DNA from: Pelagibacterium luteolum
GTDB lineage: Bacteria; Pseudomonadota; Alphaproteobacteria; Rhizobiales; Devosiaceae
Assembly (NCBI RefSeq): GCF_900100665.1
Contig: NZ_FNCS01000002.1
Location: 310,001-374,000, forward strand
Direction of reading: 5' to 3'
Length of the DNA: 64,000 nt
Every line of letters begins with the position of its first letter. Within the stretch, counting starts at the first letter, position 1. The position numbers and the translations under genes are program-made. The notes beneath the pieces are model-generated. The model searched no databases. It saw only the letters and a list, made by a program, of their open reading frames with translations, and had not been told where the DNA came from. Below, in pieces: positions 42,394 to 52,141 of the stretch.

Positions 42394-44712
42394 TTAAGTA
42401 TCGGACTGCGCCAGAACCATTCGTGCGACCGGGACACGATAAGGTGAACAGCTCACATAATCGATCGCGAGGCTCGAGAAAAAGCGCAGCGAGTTGGTCT
42501 CGCCGGCGTGTTCTCCGCAGATGCCGATCTTGAGATGCGGGTTGACCGCCCTGCCCCGTTCGATGGCGATCTTGATCAATTCCCCGACGCCGCGCTGATC
42601 GATAGTGACGAACGGATCGACGTCGTAAAGACCACGGCGATGATAGGTCGCGAGAAACGCCGGGGCGTCGTCGCGGGAAATGCCGTAGGTGGTTTGCGTG
42701 AGATCGTTGGTGCCGAAGGAGATGAAATCGACTTCCTTGGCGATATCCCCAGCCCGCAGGCATGCGCGCGGCAATTCGATCATCGTGCCGAAGGCCAGGT
42801 TTGCGCCACGGCGGAAGACGGGGGCGTTGCCAACGATATCCATGACGCGGGATTTGACCCAGGACACTTCGCGCGCCGAGGTGACGAAGGGCACCATGAT
42901 CTCGAGATTGACGGGCATATCCTGATTGTCCATGGCCGCTTCGACGCCCGCGACGAGCGCCTTGACCTGCATGGAGAGAATTTCCGGATAAGTGATGACG
43001 AGCCGCACGCCGCGATGGCCCAGCATGGGATTGACTTCATCAAGACGCTGGAGGCGGGCGCGTAGCGCCTTGACCGAGAGCCCGAGAGCGCGCGCGGTGT
43101 CTTCAATATCGTCTTCGCTGCGGGGCAGAAATTCGTGCAAAGGGGGATCGAACAGACGCACCGTGACGGGCTTGTTCTGCATGGTCTGGAACAATTGCGC
43201 GTAGTCGGCGGCCTGATAGTCAACAAGACCTTCGAGCGCGGTGGCGCGATCATCCTCGTTTTCCGAGAGGATCAGCCGCCGCAGGGCGCGCATGCGATCG
43301 CCAGAAAAGAACATGTGCTCGGACCGGGCCAGTCCGATGCCTTCCGCGCCGAAGGTCAGTGCCGTGCGGGCCGCCTCGACGGTTTCCGCATTGGTGCGCA
43401 CGGCAATGGTGCGGGTGTCGTCGGCCCAATCGAGAAGGCGGGACAACGCGCCGCCGATATGAGGGCGCGATAGCGGCAGGGCGCCGGAATAGATAGCGCC
43501 TTCGGAACCGTCGATCGTGATGTGCTGGCCGGCAGAGATGGTGGTCTCCCCGATGCGGCATTTTCCATCTTCGGGATCGATCTGCAGGGTGCGAAGGCCA
43601 GCGACACAGGGCTTGCCGGTGATGCGAGCTACGACCGCCGCGTGGCTTGTCATGCCGCCGCGGGCGGTGACAAATCCGGTCGCGGCCTTCATGCCCTCGA
43701 TATCCCCGGGCCCGGTCTCCATGACGACAAGGATGCAATGGCGACCACGCGCCCGGCAGCGGGCGGCGTCGTCGGGGGTAAAGACCACCTCCCCGCTCGC
43801 CGCGCCCGGCGAGACGCCCAGCCCCGACGCGATAGGTATAGCGCGGTTCTGGTCGGTGAGGCGAGGGTGCAGCAATTGCGGGAGTTGGGCCGGATTGAAC
43901 CGGCGCACGGCGTCCGCTGGGGTCCAAACGCCCGACTCGACCCGCTCGACCGAGGCTTCGAGTTGAGCGCCGGCGCTGACCTGCAGGGGGCGCGCGGAGA
44001 CGAATTGTGCGCTGTTGCCCGAAATGGCGATGACGCAGGACATGTGCTGGCCCGACGCAGCGTCGATGATGCGGATGAGCTCGGCTGTATTGGCCGGCAG
44101 CTTTCGTAACGGCTCGCCCGGCAGGGGCACGGGGCCGAGTTTACCTGTTGTCGTATTGCGCGTCAGGAAGCGCCCGATGCGCCCGTCGACAGTTGCCTGG
44201 ACGATGACGATCTGGTTGTCGCGCTCATCCCGCTCGGCTTCGGTTGCCCACGCAGAGAGCGGTGGGCCGTAACTGGCGAAGGCGGCATTGATGGCCTTGC
44301 CCAGCGGGCGGGCGGTATCGACCGCTTCCAACTCGTTGGTGGGTGCGGCAATGCCGGTGCGGGCTGGCTGCAGGCCGGCGACGTGCCGAGGAGCCGAGGT
44401 GCGAACGACGAGTTCGGGCGGCTTCGTGCCGGGTCTTACGAGCTTAAAGAGCGTTGCCACCCAGACCTTGCGCAAGCTGTCGGTGCCCGATTTGCGTTCG
44501 GCCTGCAATGCGTCCCATGCGGTGCGCGTGATGCCGATGGTCGGCACGACATCAAGCCCCGATTCAGCCGCGGCGAACAGCCATTTTGCCTTACCGACCA
44601 AGAGGCGCGCCTGTCCCTTGCTCAGGGAGGGCTTTCCATGAACAGGCGATATTGCAAACATTTGATGGGAAGGCGCCACCAAAGAGAAAAATCCCAACTG
44701 AATCGGTATCAT
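42394..44712 (-). CDS. PPDK-like PEP-utilising protein with degenerate ATP-grasp domain
   Basis: About 772 residues, against about 880 for real pyruvate phosphate dikinase. The swivelling phosphohistidine domain is intact ([13 protein letters not shown]), as is the whole PEP/pyruvate barrel: [56 protein letters not shown] and the catalytic Cys in CGEHAGE. The N-terminal ATP-grasp is shortened and changed: GGKGANL is VGKAKWL, and the DIEFTxE...LQTR metal/ATP block reads SCVIAIS...VSAR. It can probably bind PEP and carry phosphate but not use ATP. The start is uncertain (44748, 44712 or 44661). Divergent from ispH. Confidence 0.82.
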   Translation of the reverse strand: MIPIQLGFFSLVAPSHQMFAISPVHGKPSLSKGQARLLVGKAKWLFAAAESGLDVVPTIGITRTAWDALQAERKSGTDSLRKVWVATLFKLVRPGTKPPELVVRTSAPRHVAGLQPARTGIAAPTNELEAVDTARPLGKAINAAFASYGPPLSAWATEAERDERDNQIVIVQATVDGRIGRFLTRNTTTGKLGPVPLPGEPLRKLPANTAELIRIIDAASGQHMSCVIAISGNSAQFVSARPLQVSAGAQLEASVERVESGVWTPADAVRRFNPAQLPQLLHPRLTDQNRAIPIASGLGVSPGAASGEVVFTPDDAARCRARGRHCILVVMETGPGDIEGMKAATGFVTARGGMTSHAAVVARITGKPCVAGLRTLQIDPEDGKCRIGETTISAGQHITIDGSEGAIYSGALPLSRPHIGGALSRLLDWADDTRTIAVRTNAETVEAARTALTFGAEGIGLARSEHMFFSGDRMRALRRLILSENEDDRATALEGLVDYQAADYAQLFQTMQNKPVTVRLFDPPLHEFLPRSEDDIEDTARALGLSVKALRARLQRLDEVNPMLGHRGVRLVITYPEILSMQVKALVAGVEAAMDNQDMPVNLEIMVPFVTSAREVSWVKSRVMDIVGNAPVFRRGANLAFGTMIELPRACLRAGDIAKEVDFISFGTNDLTQTTYGISRDDAPAFLATYHRRGLYDVDPFVTIDQRGVGELIKIAIERGRAVNPHLKIGICGEHAGETNSLRFFSSLAIDYVSCSPYRVPVARMVLAQSDT

Positions 44713-44858
44713 ATTGCCTATGTGCCGGGATTCCGGCAACAGGCCCACGGATCATTTCGCCGTTTGGTCAGAGTGACAGAAGCACGCGCATTCGGCGCGT
44801 CCTTTTCGTCACACCAAGGTGGCTTGACTTGGGCAGGTCGAGCCCGCATGTGAAAGAA

Positions 44859-45833
44859 ATGATCGAAAAGCCTCATCTCGACATTCTTCTGTGTGCCCCG
44901 CGCGGATTTTGCGCCGGCGTGGACCGCGCGATCCAGATCGTCGATCTGGCGCTCAAGAAGTATGGCGCTCCGGTCTATGTGCGCCACGAGATCGTGCATA
45001 ACAAATTCGTGGTCGACAGCCTGAGGGCCAAGGGCGCGATCTTTGTCGAGGAACTCGAAGAGATCCCCGCTGACAATGAAGCGCCGGTGATCTTTTCGGC
45101 CCATGGCGTTGCCAAGTCGGTGCCGGTCGAGGCCAGATCGCGCAATATGTTTTTCCTCGATGCGACCTGCCCGCTCGTGACCAAGGTGCATGTCGAAGCG
45201 CAACGGCATGCGGAAGACGGGCGCGATATCGTTCTGATCGGTCATAAGGGCCATCCCGAAGTTATCGGCACTATGGGGCAATTGCCGCCGGGGCGGATAA
45301 GTTTGATCGAGACGGTCGAAGATGCCGAGGCTTTTGCGCCGCGCGATGCGGATAATCTGGCGCTGGTGACGCAAACGACGCTTTCGGTAGACGATACAAG
45401 CGCGATCGTTCTGGTGCTCAAGTCGCGGTTCCCCAATATCTCCGTGCCGCACAAGGAAGACATTTGCTACGCGACGACCAACCGCCAGGAGGCTGTGAAG
45501 TTCGTGGCACCCAAGGTGGACGCGATGATCGTCGTGGGGGCGCCGAACTCGTCCAACTCGATGCGGTTGGTTGAAGTCGGAGAGCGGGCGGGCTGCAAGG
45601 TTTCGGTGCTGGTGCAGCGGGCCGAGGATATCGATTGGGCGCAGTTCGACGGCATTTCCTCGCTGGGCATCACGGCGGGAGCGTCGGCGCCTGAATCGCT
45701 CGTGGAAGAGGTGATCGCGGCATTTGCCGAGCGGTTTACGGTGAATGTGGAGATTGCGGTGACCGCTGAGGAAAATATCGCGTTTAATATTCCACGCGTT
45801 CTGCGCCAGCTCGAAGACTCGGTCGGACGGTGA
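44859..45833 (+). CDS. ispH: 4-hydroxy-3-methylbut-2-enyl diphosphate reductase
   Basis: Last enzyme of the MEP pathway, giving IPP and DMAPP, about 324 residues. The three Fe-S cysteines are visible: [14 protein letters not shown] (first; two Cys flank it, only one of which is a ligand), [11 protein letters not shown] and [10 protein letters not shown]. Active-site His and Glu are in ARHE-like VRHEIVHN and [11 protein letters not shown], and the C-terminal [14 protein letters not shown] and [10 protein letters not shown] blocks are canonical. The ATG at 44859 is chosen; GTG at 44850 is possible. The gene is followed by rnhA with a 4-base overlap. Confidence 0.96.
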   Translation: MIEKPHLDILLCAPRGFCAGVDRAIQIVDLALKKYGAPVYVRHEIVHNKFVVDSLRAKGAIFVEELEEIPADNEAPVIFSAHGVAKSVPVEARSRNMFFLDATCPLVTKVHVEAQRHAEDGRDIVLIGHKGHPEVIGTMGQLPPGRISLIETVEDAEAFAPRDADNLALVTQTTLSVDDTSAIVLVLKSRFPNISVPHKEDICYATTNRQEAVKFVAPKVDAMIVVGAPNSSNSMRLVEVGERAGCKVSVLVQRAEDIDWAQFDGISSLGITAGASAPESLVEEVIAAFAERFTVNVEIAVTAEENIAFNIPRVLRQLEDSVGR

Positions 45834-46273
45834 GCGATACGATCATCATTCACACCGACGGGGCCTGTTCGGGCAATCCGGGGCCCGGAGGCTGGGGCGC
45901 GGTGCTCGAGTACAATGGCACGGTCAAGGAGCTCAAGGGCGGCGCGGCGGCGACGACAAACAATCAGATGGAACTGACCGCGGCCATCCAAGCGCTCAAT
46001 GCGCTGAAACGGCCCTGTAAGGTCGAGATTCACACCGACAGCCAATACGTCAAGAACGGCATTCAGGGCTGGCTGTTCGGCTGGAAGAAGAACGGCTGGA
46101 AGACCGCTGCCAAAAAGCCGGTCAAAAATGTCGAACTCTGGCAGGCGCTCGATGAAGCGACCAAGCGCCATGAGATCAGCTGGCACTGGGTCAAGGGCCA
46201 TGCGGGGCACGACCTCAACGAACGTGCCGACCGGCTGGCCAATGAGGGCATGGCGCCGTTCAAGAAACGGTAG
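45830..46273 (+). CDS. rnhA: Ribonuclease HI
   Basis: Removes RNA from RNA-DNA hybrids, 147 residues. The DEDD metal residues are all present: Asp in [14 protein letters not shown], Glu in [10 protein letters not shown], Asp in HTDSQYV and the last Asp in [11 protein letters not shown], with the flexible-loop His in VKGHAGH. The basic handle region ([17 protein letters not shown]) is present. The start overlaps ispH by four bases. Ends three bases before the convergent DUF808 gene. Confidence 0.97.
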   Translation: MSDTIIIHTDGACSGNPGPGGWGAVLEYNGTVKELKGGAAATTNNQMELTAAIQALNALKRPCKVEIHTDSQYVKNGIQGWLFGWKKNGWKTAAKKPVKNVELWQALDEATKRHEISWHWVKGHAGHDLNERADRLANEGMAPFKKR

Positions 46274-46276
46274 GCT

Positions 46277-47254
46277 TCAGGCCGCCGATTTTCCTTTAGA
46301 GAACATCCCGAAGACCGGCGCGATGATATATTCGACGACCGGGATGAGAATGAAGCCCAGGATGACCCCGACGACGCCGAACAGGGCGGCCTCGGTGAGC
46401 CAGTGGACGATGGCGCCGATGGCCGGAACGGCGAGTTCGGCGGCGTGGGACCAGTCGGCGATCAGATGTTCGGGCATATCGAAGCCCAGACCGGCGAGGC
46501 CATGGACGATGATGCCGCCGCCGACCCAGATCATCGCTGCGGTGCCGATGACGGAGAGGGCCGACATGAAATAGGGCGTGCCCACGACAAGGCCACGACC
46601 GATGCCGCGGCCAAAGCCGGTGCGCCCGTTGCGGGCCAGATGCAGGCCGAAATCGTCGGCTTTGACGATCAGCGCTACACCGCCATAGACGAGTACCGTC
46701 ATGCCGACGGCGACGACCAGCAGGACTAGCGCCTGATTGACGATGGAACTGGCGGGAATAGCGGCCAGTGAGATCGCCATGATTTCCGCCGAGAGAATGA
46801 AATCGGTCTTGACCGCACCGCCGACGCGTTCGGCTTCGAGCACTTCGGGGCTGGTGGCGATGGGCGCCACTTTTTCCTCGTGGTGATGCGCCTGATGGGG
46901 GGCCAGCTTTTCGTAGAGCTTTTCGGCGCCTTCGTAGCAGAGGTACGCGCCGCCGATCATCAGGAGAGGATTGATGAGCCAGGGCAGGAAGGCGCTAAGC
47001 AGGAGCGCGGCGGGGAGAAGGAAGATCAGCTTGTTCTTGATCGAGCCAAGCGCGATCTTGCCAACGATGGGGAGTTCGCGATCTGGCTTGAAACCCTGGA
47101 GATAACGCGGCGTGACGGCGGCGTCATCGATCATCGCGCCGGCGGCTTTGCCACCGGCCTTGAGCGCCTGGCCGGCAATATCATCGAGCGAGGCAGCGGC
47201 GACCTTGGCCAGCGCCGCGACATCATCGAGAAGGGCGAGAAGACCGACACTCAT
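46277..47254 (-). CDS. DUF808 inner-membrane protein (YedI-like)
   Basis: 325 residues. Starts GLLALLDDVAALAKVAAASLDDIAGQALKAGGKAAGAMIDDAAVTPRYL, the DUF808 N-terminus. There are about six hydrophobic segments, including LPAALLLSAFLPWLINPLLMIGG and the GVVGVILGFILIPVVEYIIAPV tail. A His-rich cytoplasmic loop (PHQAHHHEEK) could bind metal. Function unknown. Convergent with rnhA. Confidence 0.92.
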   Translation of the reverse strand: MSVGLLALLDDVAALAKVAAASLDDIAGQALKAGGKAAGAMIDDAAVTPRYLQGFKPDRELPIVGKIALGSIKNKLIFLLPAALLLSAFLPWLINPLLMIGGAYLCYEGAEKLYEKLAPHQAHHHEEKVAPIATSPEVLEAERVGGAVKTDFILSAEIMAISLAAIPASSIVNQALVLLVVAVGMTVLVYGGVALIVKADDFGLHLARNGRTGFGRGIGRGLVVGTPYFMSALSVIGTAAMIWVGGGIIVHGLAGLGFDMPEHLIADWSHAAELAVPAIGAIVHWLTEAALFGVVGVILGFILIPVVEYIIAPVFGMFSKGKSAA

Positions 47255-47323
47255 TGCAGCGCTCCGTTATATGCAGCCAACTGAAACGAACTGGCGATGG
47301 TTTGGTTCGCCCTGCCCGACTAT

Positions 47324-49360
47324 TTAGCCCGCGACCTTACCGAAATCGGCGACGCTGTGCATCGTATCGCGCAGACGGGCCAAAAGATTGAGGCGATTGA
47401 CTCGGATGGCGGGATCAGAATCGTTGACCAGCACCTTTTCGAAAAATGCGTCGACGGGGGTGCGCAGACCGGCCAGGACGGAGACGGCGCCGGCGTAGTC
47501 GTCACTCTTGAGGCGGGTTTCGAGATCGGTGCGCGCCAGATCGATTGCGGTCGAGAGGACCTGCTCTTCCGACGTTGCGAGTTTGGCGCGGTCGATGTCA
47601 CCGGCATAAGTCGTCGCGTCTTTTTTCTCTTCGGCCGAGAGGATGTTGGCAGCGCGCTTGTAGCCGGCGAGGAGCGCGGTGCCGTCATCGGCGGCGAGCA
47701 GCGACGAGAGCGCCGTGACGCGGGAGACAATCTGAAGGATGTCATCGCTCTCTTCGGAAATCACCGCATCGACGAGGTCGTGACGGGCGCCGGCGCCGCG
47801 GAGCGAGACCTTGAGGCGATCGTGGAAGAAGGAGAGGAGGTCCTTGTCCGTGACGAATTGGCCGAGTTGCAGCCGTAGCTTGTTGTCGGCGATCAGACGG
47901 ATGACGCCGAGCGCGGCGCGGCGCAAAGCGTAGGGGTCTTTTGAGCCGGTGGGCTTTTCGTCGATGGCCCAGAAGCCGGTGAGAATGTCGAGTTTGTCGG
48001 CGAGGGCGACAGCGATCGAGACGGGATCGGTGGGAACGCGATCAGAGGGCCCGAGGGGCTTGTAGTGGTCTTCGATGGCGGCGGCGACCTGGGGCTTTTC
48101 GCCCTGCGCAAGCGCGTAATAGCGGCCCATCAGGCCCTGAAGTTCGGGGAATTCGCCGACCATGCCGGTGGGGAGATCGGCCTTGGAGAGTTTTGCCGCG
48201 CGTCGGGCGTCGTCGACATCGGCACCGACCAGCGGTGCGATCTCGGCGGCGAGGGCTTCGATGCGGGCGACCCGTTCGGCCTGGGTGCCGAGTTTGGCGT
48301 GAAAGACGACGTTGGCAAGGCTCGGGAGATTGTCGGCGAGCGGGGTGTCGAGATCGGATTCGTAGAAAAATTTGGCGTCCGACAGGCGAGCGCGGATGAC
48401 GCGCTCATTACCCGCGATGATGGTCTTGCCATCGTCTTGCGCGATGAGGTTGGCCGTGAGGATAAATTTGTTGGCCAGCTTGCCGGTCGCTGCATCGCGC
48501 AGGCAGAAGCATTTCTGGTTGGCGCGGATGGTGGCGATGATGGCTTCTTCCGGGACGTTGAGGAAGCTCTGGTCGAACGATCCCATCATGACGACCGGCC
48601 ATTCGACAAGGCCGGCGACCTCTTCAAGGAGGCCTTCGTCGGTGATCAGTTCGAGGCCTTGGGCAAAAGCGAGCTGTTCGGCATCGGCCTTGATGATCTG
48701 CTTACGGCGGTCGATGTCGAGGACGACCTTGGCCTTTTCGAGCGCCTGGACGTAATCGTCGAAGCGGCGGACTTTTATGGCGTCGGGGGCCATGAAGCGG
48801 TGGCCGTAGGTAACGTTTGAGGACGCGACCTCATCGAGGGCGAAGGGCACAATCTCTGGCTCTTCGCCTTCGGGGCCGAAGGTGGCCGTGATGGCGCGCA
48901 GCGGGCGCACCCATTCCAGCCGCCCGGTGCTCCAGCGCATAGGCTTGCCCCAAGGGAAGGATTTAACCGTTTTTGGCAGTATATCCTTGAGAATTTCGAT
49001 GGCCGGGGCGCCTTTTTTCTCGGTCACCGCGACGTAGAAATCGCCCTTTTTGGGATCGGATTCGATCTTGGCCTCGTCGATGCTATCGAGGCCGGCGGCG
49101 CGGAGGAAGCCGTCGATGGCCTGCTGCGGCGCTCCCACTTTTGGGCCCTTGCGTTCTTCGCGGCTGTCGGGCGATGAGGCGGGAAGACCGGTGACGGTCA
49201 GGGCCAGTCGGCGGGGCGTGGCAAAGGCGCCAGCGCTTTCATAGACCAGACCGCTTTCGACCAGCGCATTGGTGACGGCTTTCTTCAAATCCTCGGCGGC
49301 ACGGCGTTGAAGGCGCGCTGGGATTTCCTCGGAAAAGAGCTCGAGCAGCAATTCGGGCAT
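47324..49360 (-). CDS. glyS: Glycine-tRNA ligase beta subunit
   Basis: Beta subunit of the alpha2-beta2 bacterial GlyRS, 678 residues. The N-terminus [25 protein letters not shown] is canonical. The long central region has [19 protein letters not shown]-like sequence and the internal HD-like stretch [20 protein letters not shown]. The C-terminal anticodon-binding part (about 575-678) includes [20 protein letters not shown]. The partner gene glyQ lies about 4 kb away at 53322 on the opposite strand, which is unusual, because the two are normally adjacent and codirectional. Confidence 0.97.
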   Translation of the reverse strand: MPELLLELFSEEIPARLQRRAAEDLKKAVTNALVESGLVYESAGAFATPRRLALTVTGLPASSPDSREERKGPKVGAPQQAIDGFLRAAGLDSIDEAKIESDPKKGDFYVAVTEKKGAPAIEILKDILPKTVKSFPWGKPMRWSTGRLEWVRPLRAITATFGPEGEEPEIVPFALDEVASSNVTYGHRFMAPDAIKVRRFDDYVQALEKAKVVLDIDRRKQIIKADAEQLAFAQGLELITDEGLLEEVAGLVEWPVVMMGSFDQSFLNVPEEAIIATIRANQKCFCLRDAATGKLANKFILTANLIAQDDGKTIIAGNERVIRARLSDAKFFYESDLDTPLADNLPSLANVVFHAKLGTQAERVARIEALAAEIAPLVGADVDDARRAAKLSKADLPTGMVGEFPELQGLMGRYYALAQGEKPQVAAAIEDHYKPLGPSDRVPTDPVSIAVALADKLDILTGFWAIDEKPTGSKDPYALRRAALGVIRLIADNKLRLQLGQFVTDKDLLSFFHDRLKVSLRGAGARHDLVDAVISEESDDILQIVSRVTALSSLLAADDGTALLAGYKRAANILSAEEKKDATTYAGDIDRAKLATSEEQVLSTAIDLARTDLETRLKSDDYAGAVSVLAGLRTPVDAFFEKVLVNDSDPAIRVNRLNLLARLRDTMHSVADFGKVAG

Positions 49361-49633
49361 GGTCGGATGGCCTTGGAAACTGGAGATTTCTAGCGGGGTG
49401 AACGGGTATCAGGGGTGGGCGGGATTGTCCATTATTCTGTCTTCTCGTTTTGTCCCACGGCGCGCACGACTGCGGGGATGACGGTCCTGTCCCCTCCGTT
49501 GCGCCTGCGACGGCGCGGCCAAAAAATTGGCCGGGGTTCTCGGCTGCGCCTCGCCCATCCCCGTCATGTCCTGACCATTGGCGTGCCGAAGCGCCCGACG
49601 GCGATATCGCCTCGGGTGACGGATAGACGGCAT

Positions 49634-49687
49634 GGGGCGATGAGCGCTCCGCACTGTATTTGTTTTATATGAAGCGATCATCGCCCC
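49634..49687. repeat. Long inverted repeat
   Basis: GGGGCGATGAGCGCT (49634-49648) and AGCGATCATCGCCCC (49673-49687): 15-base arms with a single mismatch around an A/T-rich 24-base spacer. It could be an RNA stem closing the candidate ncRNA, an attenuator in the glyS leader, or the scar of a small element. Confidence 0.7.
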
Positions 49688-49707
49688 AGGCGCTCGGGAT
49701 TTTTGGC

Positions 49708-49812
49708 TTACTCGCCCTTCAGAAGGCTGGGGTTTGGCCCTCCGACCATAGGTCTGCGGGCGTTTGGGCGCTGCCAAAGGTCCACCGGACCTTCGGCTTT
49801 GGCCACGGTCAA
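49708..49812 (-). CDS. Possible 34-residue peptide inside the structured region
   Basis: A TTG at 49812 (or GTG at 49806) opens a frame reading TVAKAEGPVDLWQRPN, then ARRPMVGGPNPSLLKGE and a TAA stop. Codon choice is normal for the window, and GGGGAG lies about 11 bases upstream of the TTG. It overlaps strong predicted RNA stems, so the open frame may be accidental. Reported because it is too short for routine gene calling. Confidence 0.25.
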   Translation of the reverse strand: MTVAKAEGPVDLWQRPNARRPMVGGPNPSLLKGE

Positions 49813-49940
49813 ACCGCTTCAAACTCCCCGCCGGGTTTCCCCGGTAAGCCGCCGTATGGGTACCGACGACCGGCACTTGTGACGTTTAGGCCTTCCCTGC
49901 AGCGACCCGCAAGGAACCCGAACCAAACCCGCCCAAACGT
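49708..49940 (-). ncRNA. Candidate structured RNA upstream of glyS
   Basis: Minus-strand folding is suggested by four nested or adjacent stems (plus-strand coordinates): 49882-49890 with 49932-49940; inside it 49893-49900 with 49909-49916; then CCGGG-GAAA-CCCGG at 49831-49844; then arms around 49775-49805. In the first two stems the single non-Watson-Crick position is G-U when read on the minus strand but A-C on the plus strand. The tetraloop is GAAA only on the minus strand. Three independent points therefore favour a minus-strand transcript. I cannot match it to tmRNA, RNase P, SRP or 6S RNA. Ends are approximate. Confidence 0.45.
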
Positions 49941-50047
49941 TCGTTGCGCTTGCGTCCATCAACGCGGGTTCGTGAGTGCAGTATGGATGCGGCTTGGCGC
50001 GCGGGGATAAGTTTTTTTGGCCGAGGGTGATCGGGGAAGCTCAGCAC

Positions 50048-50065
50048 CCCCCTCGGATGAGGGGG
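50048..50065 (-). terminator. GC-rich hairpin after the polyprenyl synthase gene
   Basis: Arms CCCCCTC (50048-50054) and GAGGGGG (50059-50065) around GGAT, about 36 bases beyond the stop codon at 50101. There is no U-run directly after it on the minus strand, so it may stabilise the 3' end or help factor-dependent termination rather than act as a full intrinsic terminator. Confidence 0.45.
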
Positions 50066-50100
50066 CGTGGCGATAGCGTTGGTACTCTGCGGCCCCTGCC

Positions 50101-51126
50101 CTAGTAGGCGCGGGCGGTGCAGAATTCGGGGACGCTGAAGAGGATGTCGCGTTCGATGGAGGGGGGGATTTCGGCGAGGGCGCGGCGGGCGGCTTCGGCG
50201 TGGCGCTCGGCTTTGGCCATTGTCTCAGAAAGGGTGCCGTAGCGGGCGAAAATGGCGAGCACGGCGGCGAGGTCGTCTTCGCCCGAGTCGGGGTTACCCA
50301 GAGCGCTCTGAATGGTTTTTCTTTCAGCATCGGTGCAGGCGGCGATGGCCAGGATGACGGGGAGGGTCATTTTGCCTTCGCGCAGATCGTCGCCGGTGTT
50401 CTTGCCCAAGGCGCCACGGGCGCCACCGTAATCAAGGACGTCGTCGACCAGCTGGAACGCCATGCCGAGCTCGCGGCCGTAATCGGCCAGTGCGCGGCGA
50501 GCCGACGGCACGGCGCCACCGGCCATGGCGCCGACTTCTGTGGCGGCTTCAAAGAGCGTAGCGGTCTTGGCGTGGATGATTTTTTCGTAGTCGGACGCAG
50601 TAGTCGAGAGATCGCCGGCCTTGGCAAGCTGGAAGACTTCGCCCTCGGCGATAACGGCGGCGGCGCGAGAGAGGACCTCCAAAGCGCCGAGATCGCCCGA
50701 TTCAACCATCATGAGGAAAGCCTGGCCGAGCAGGAAGTCGCCGACTAGGACCGAGGCCTGATTGCCCCAGATGGTGCGGGCGGCGGGACGGCCACGACGC
50801 ATGTCGCTTTCGTCCACCACATCATCGTGCAGCAGGGTGGCATTGTGCATGAATTCGACGGCAGCGGCGAAGCGGACTGCATTGCCATCGGACGTGCCGA
50901 ACAGAGCGGCGGCGGCGATGGTCAGCATGGGGCGCAAACGCTTGCCACCGGCATCGAGCAGATGGTTGGCGACTTCGGGGACCATATCGACGGGGCTGTC
51001 CGAGCGCGACAGGATAAGACGGTTGACCGCTTCCATACCATCTGCGGTCGCGGCCATGAGGCGGTCGATCACCTCCGCGGCGTCTTCGGCCGGTCGTTGC
51101 GCCAGATTTTCAACCACAGTCGGCAT
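50101..51126 (-). CDS. Long-chain polyprenyl diphosphate synthase (octaprenyl/decaprenyl type)
   Basis: Builds the side chain of ubiquinone from IPP, 341 residues. Both aspartate-rich motifs are present: LLHDDVVDESDMRRG (first, DDxxD) and FQLVDDVLDYGG (second, DDxLD). GGKRLRPML marks the IPP site. The residues before the first DDxxD (MHNATLL) are small, as in long-chain enzymes. GGGGAGACCGA precedes the ATG at 51126. The longer frame overlaps the divergent methyltransferase gene. Confidence 0.94.
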   Translation of the reverse strand: MPTVVENLAQRPAEDAAEVIDRLMAATADGMEAVNRLILSRSDSPVDMVPEVANHLLDAGGKRLRPMLTIAAAALFGTSDGNAVRFAAAVEFMHNATLLHDDVVDESDMRRGRPAARTIWGNQASVLVGDFLLGQAFLMMVESGDLGALEVLSRAAAVIAEGEVFQLAKAGDLSTTASDYEKIIHAKTATLFEAATEVGAMAGGAVPSARRALADYGRELGMAFQLVDDVLDYGGARGALGKNTGDDLREGKMTLPVILAIAACTDAERKTIQSALGNPDSGEDDLAAVLAIFARYGTLSETMAKAERHAEAARRALAEIPPSIERDILFSVPEFCTARAY

Positions 51127-51309
51127 TCGGTCTCCCCGGCAGCGCCACTGGCCCTGCCCGATCGTCTCTTCAAGACTTTGTCGCCATTTCGCGGGAAACC
51201 CGCAAAAGAGCGCAAGTCGCTGTTTGGTCGTGCCCCAAACCGTAAAAGCAGATTCCACTTTTGCCGGAAGCACTCTAGGTTATCGGCAGCCCGCAATCGG
51301 ACCACGCCC

Positions 51310-52089
51310 ATGTCGGTAAACCAGCCGCCCGAATTTGTAAAACACCAAGAGCGCAAACCCGACGCGTTTCTAGGTGGCAAATTGTCCATCTTCCAGCCCG
51401 AGAAGGGGTTTCGGGCGGGGATGGACTCGGTGCTGCTCGGCGCGAGCGTGCCGCCCGGCCGGGGTAAACTGCTCGACCTTGGGGCTGGAGCCGGCGTCGC
51501 GACGCTGTGCGCGCTGGCCCACAATGATCTGCTGGATGCAACGCTGGTCGAAACCAATCCCGAAATGGCGGCCCTCGCCGACGCCAATATTGCGCTCAAT
51601 GGGCTGGAGCACCGTGCAAGAACCCTGACCGTGAGCGTCACGGCAAGCGGGGCCGAGCGCAAGGCCCTAGGGCTGGGAACTGACCAATACGACGTGGTGA
51701 TCGCCAATCCACCGTTCTTTGGAGTGGGCACCAAGGCGCCCGACGAGGGCCGCTCGATGGCGCGGCATACCGATGGCGAGGTTTCGGGCTGGGTGCGGAC
51801 CGCCGTTTCGTGCGCGCATGCCAAGGGGATCGTCATCTTCATACATCTGACGCAGGAATTGCCGCAGCTACTGGCCGCGTTCAATGGGCGCATGGGGGAT
51901 ATTGCCGTCTTGCCGATCGCGCCGCGTCCCGGAACGGCAGCGACGCGGGTGCTGATCCGTGGGCGCAAGGGATCGAAATCGCCCATGCGGCTTTTATCTC
52001 CGCTCGTCCTGCACGGCGAAAATGGCAACGCATTTTCCGAGCCGGTCGATGCGATCCTGCGTGGGAAAACTATTCTTGACTGGCACTAA
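51310..52089 (+). CDS. tRNA1(Val) (adenine-37-N6)-methyltransferase-like protein (TrmN6 family)
   Basis: 259 residues. SAM-binding motif LLDLGAGAGVATLCAL at about 59-74 and the N6-adenine catalytic motif VVIANPPFFG (NPPF) at about 131-140. The N-terminal KLSIFQPEKGFRAGMDSVLLGA block is typical of YfiC/TrmN6. The C-terminal part has LPIAPRPGTAATRVLIRGRKGSKSP, probably an RNA-contacting basic loop. The ATG at 51310 is divergent from the polyprenyl synthase, a conserved arrangement in Hyphomicrobiales. The target tRNA is inferred from family only. Confidence 0.9.
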   Translation: MSVNQPPEFVKHQERKPDAFLGGKLSIFQPEKGFRAGMDSVLLGASVPPGRGKLLDLGAGAGVATLCALAHNDLLDATLVETNPEMAALADANIALNGLEHRARTLTVSVTASGAERKALGLGTDQYDVVIANPPFFGVGTKAPDEGRSMARHTDGEVSGWVRTAVSCAHAKGIVIFIHLTQELPQLLAAFNGRMGDIAVLPIAPRPGTAATRVLIRGRKGSKSPMRLLSPLVLHGENGNAFSEPVDAILRGKTILDWH

Positions 52090-52141
52090 GGCCATTGGGT
52101 TCCTAAATGGGAGCTTGAACGCATAACCGATCGGGATCGAG

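Larger units (their letters stand above)
49361..50100. other. 740-base gap without a confident protein gene; structured and repeat-bearing
   Basis: Between glyS and the polyprenyl synthase, both on the minus strand. It holds: a repeat-like tail GCGGGGATGACGG (49472-49484); a palindrome at 49516-49533 (CGGCCAA-AAAA-TTGGCCG); a long inverted repeat (49634-49687); a minus-strand RNA candidate (about 49708-49940); and a GC-rich hairpin (50048-50065). Reading frames of up to 155 residues exist but are Arg/Pro-rich with no credible codon pattern. Confidence 0.6.

Noticed and set aside
49409-49876. Minus-strand frame of 155 residues in the glyS-side gap
   Set aside because: Extremely Arg/Pro-rich, no codon bias, and it crosses strong RNA-like stems and repeats.
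49708-49990. tmRNA, RNase P RNA, SRP RNA or 6S RNA
   Set aside because: No tag-peptide frame (GCN AAC GAC type), no RNase P core (GAGGAAAGTCC or ACAGAA...GGCTTA) and no SRP GGAA/AGCAGC signature. Left as an unassigned RNA candidate.
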